Translations under genes and position numbers: made by a program
In this document: one piece after another, positions 22,802 to 23,557 of the stretch
Layout of the letters: each line of letters opens with the position of its first letter
How positions within the stretch are numbered: the stretch's first letter is position 1
The notes under the pieces: model-generated
Seen by the model: the letters and a program-made list of their open reading frames with translations, nothing else
Told to the model about the DNA's origin: nothing
Databases searched by the model: none
Origin: Acetobacteraceae bacterium
GTDB taxonomy: Bacteria; Pseudomonadota; Alphaproteobacteria; Acetobacterales; Acetobacteraceae
Assembly: GCA_030039695.1 (NCBI GenBank)
Contig: JASHVB010000804.1
Location: 1 to 23,557 of the forward strand
DNA length: 23,557 nucleotides
Direction: 5' to 3'

Positions 22802-23557
22802 TCACTCCGCCGCCCGCTGCATCGGCAGCCGCTCGCGTCCGATCAACGTGTCCCAGTCGTCGCCATGCAGGTACGAAGTGTACACCCGATAGAAATTGCG
22901 TGGCGTCTGATCGGTGATCTGCAGTGACACATCGCCGCGAATCGGCACGTCCATACGATATGCCCCCATCGATGCCTGATAGTTGAACGGATACCGCCGC
23001 GCGATCGTACCTTTGCTCGCTTCCGTCGCGTACAGCCAGTTTTCCATGTCGTCCTGCTCCGTCATCCCGGCCGGGCCGGAATAACGCATGTAGAACCGCC
23101 GAAGCACGTCCTTCACTTCTGCCGGCGCATCTGCATCCACGAGGAAGAAGCGCCAACCCTCGGTTTCGGTCGGGCTGTGCGGATGCCAAACGCACAGCCC
23201 GCGCGGTTGGCGTCCGTGGTACGCCGTGTTCGGGAAGATGCACCCGGTGAACGGCAGCAGCCGCGCCTTCTCGCCCAGCCGCCGCTTGCGTTCATGGAAA
23301 CAGTGCCGGAAGTACTCGTCGACGGTCGGATACTGGGCATAGGACGACTCGTATTCGAACTCCGGCGGCATCAGCACACTGTGCATGCCATGCCCGCCGG
23401 GATGAGCGACCCACACGTGCTGGCCCTTGTTGTATTCGTTGTCGCGCCGACCCTTCACGCCGCGCTGGCCGCTTGGGCCGATGCCGATCATGTCCACCGA
23501 ACGGTGCGACGGATTGTGATAGGTATCGCCGAGGAAATTCTCCGACGGGAACTTCCA
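22802..23557 (-). CDS. Ring-hydroxylating oxygenase alpha subunit (first copy, 5' end outside)
   Basis: These are the C-terminal 251 residues of a second alpha subunit; the frame is open to the window edge, so the start and the Rieske domain lie beyond it. The visible part includes the iron-site motif FLGDTYHNPSH near the edge and EQDDMENW with the carboxylate ligand. It aligns to the downstream copy without gaps; I count 58 differences in 251 residues, about 77% identity. Differences cluster in the segment after the iron-binding histidines (NEYNKGQHVWVAHPGGHG and the following 30 residues), which is near the substrate pocket in this family. This copy has no beta-subunit gene directly after it; a REP-like hairpin and the second alpha subunit follow. 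Confidence 0.92.
   Translation of the reverse strand, partial: WKFPSENFLGDTYHNPSHRSVDMIGIGPSGQRGVKGRRDNEYNKGQHVWVAHPGGHGMHSVLMPPEFEYESSYAQYPTVDEYFRHCFHERKRRLGEKARLLPFTGCIFPNTAYHGRQPRGLCVWHPHSPTETEGWRFFLVDADAPAEVKDVLRRFYMRYSGPAGMTEQDDMENWLYATEASKGTIARRYPFNYQASMGAYRMDVPIRGDVSLQITDQTPRNFYRVYTSYLHGDDWDTLIGRERLPMQRAAE

Noticed and set aside
1..23557. CRISPR array, tRNA or rRNA genes
   Set aside because: No regularly spaced repeats and no recognisable tRNA or rRNA sequence were seen on either strand by eye.

Overview
The window looks like chromosome from a high-GC alphaproteobacterium, most likely of the Acetobacteraceae/Rhodospirillales type. The evidence is the GC-rich codon bias of the intact genes, a peptidoglycan-enzyme/dacC/tmk cluster of the kind found in that group, Tat-like and lipoprotein signals, and GGAGG-type ribosome sites. 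This placement is inference; there is no rRNA or marker gene here. Large parts are accessory or decaying DNA.

Positions 1-3720 are a gene graveyard. A small lipoprotein gene (75-236, minus) and a hypothetical gene (471-1079, minus) look intact. After them come a short cysteine-containing ORF, a small-protein gene broken by an in-frame TAA, a truncated gene with a WIDNY motif, and a frameshifted TM2-domain gene beside a run of nine C. An AT-richer, probably acquired ClpP-like gene (2635-3201, plus) and a phage-like C-terminal fragment complete the region.

Positions 3858-7614 hold an intact APC-family amino acid permease (plus), a scrap of NAD-dependent glutamate dehydrogenase, a DUF3500 gene (minus) and a possible transposase scrap.

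Positions 7615-13406 hold a complete five-gene peptide/nickel-type ABC importer on the minus strand. The transcription order is substrate-binding protein, permease B, permease C, ATPase D, ATPase F. A perfect 8-bp dyad lies just upstream of the first gene and a hairpin separates the binding protein from the permeases. A MaoC-like hot-dog protein gene (13702-14184, minus) lies upstream on the same strand.

Positions 14185-16687 are gene-poor. They contain a 79-bp unit bounded by perfect 15-bp inverted repeats, a 15-bp dyad, and an orphan single-pass membrane protein with a coiled coil and a Pro/Val-rich tail.

Positions 16688-20419 (plus) are a tight operon: MltB-type lytic transglycosylase, RlpA-like lipoprotein with a SPOR domain, DacC-type D,D-carboxypeptidase and thymidylate kinase. 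The first three remodel peptidoglycan. The usual next gene, holB, is absent; a REP-like hairpin and a converging operon follow.

Positions 20509-23557 (minus) encode Rieske non-heme iron ring-hydroxylating oxygenase components: a partial alpha subunit running off the window end, a second paralogous alpha subunit, a beta subunit and an unknown 63-residue protein. The best novelty candidates are the ClpP-like protein with Cys at the expected catalytic His, the tandem alpha subunits sharing one visible beta plus the 63-residue protein, and the 79-bp inverted-repeat unit.
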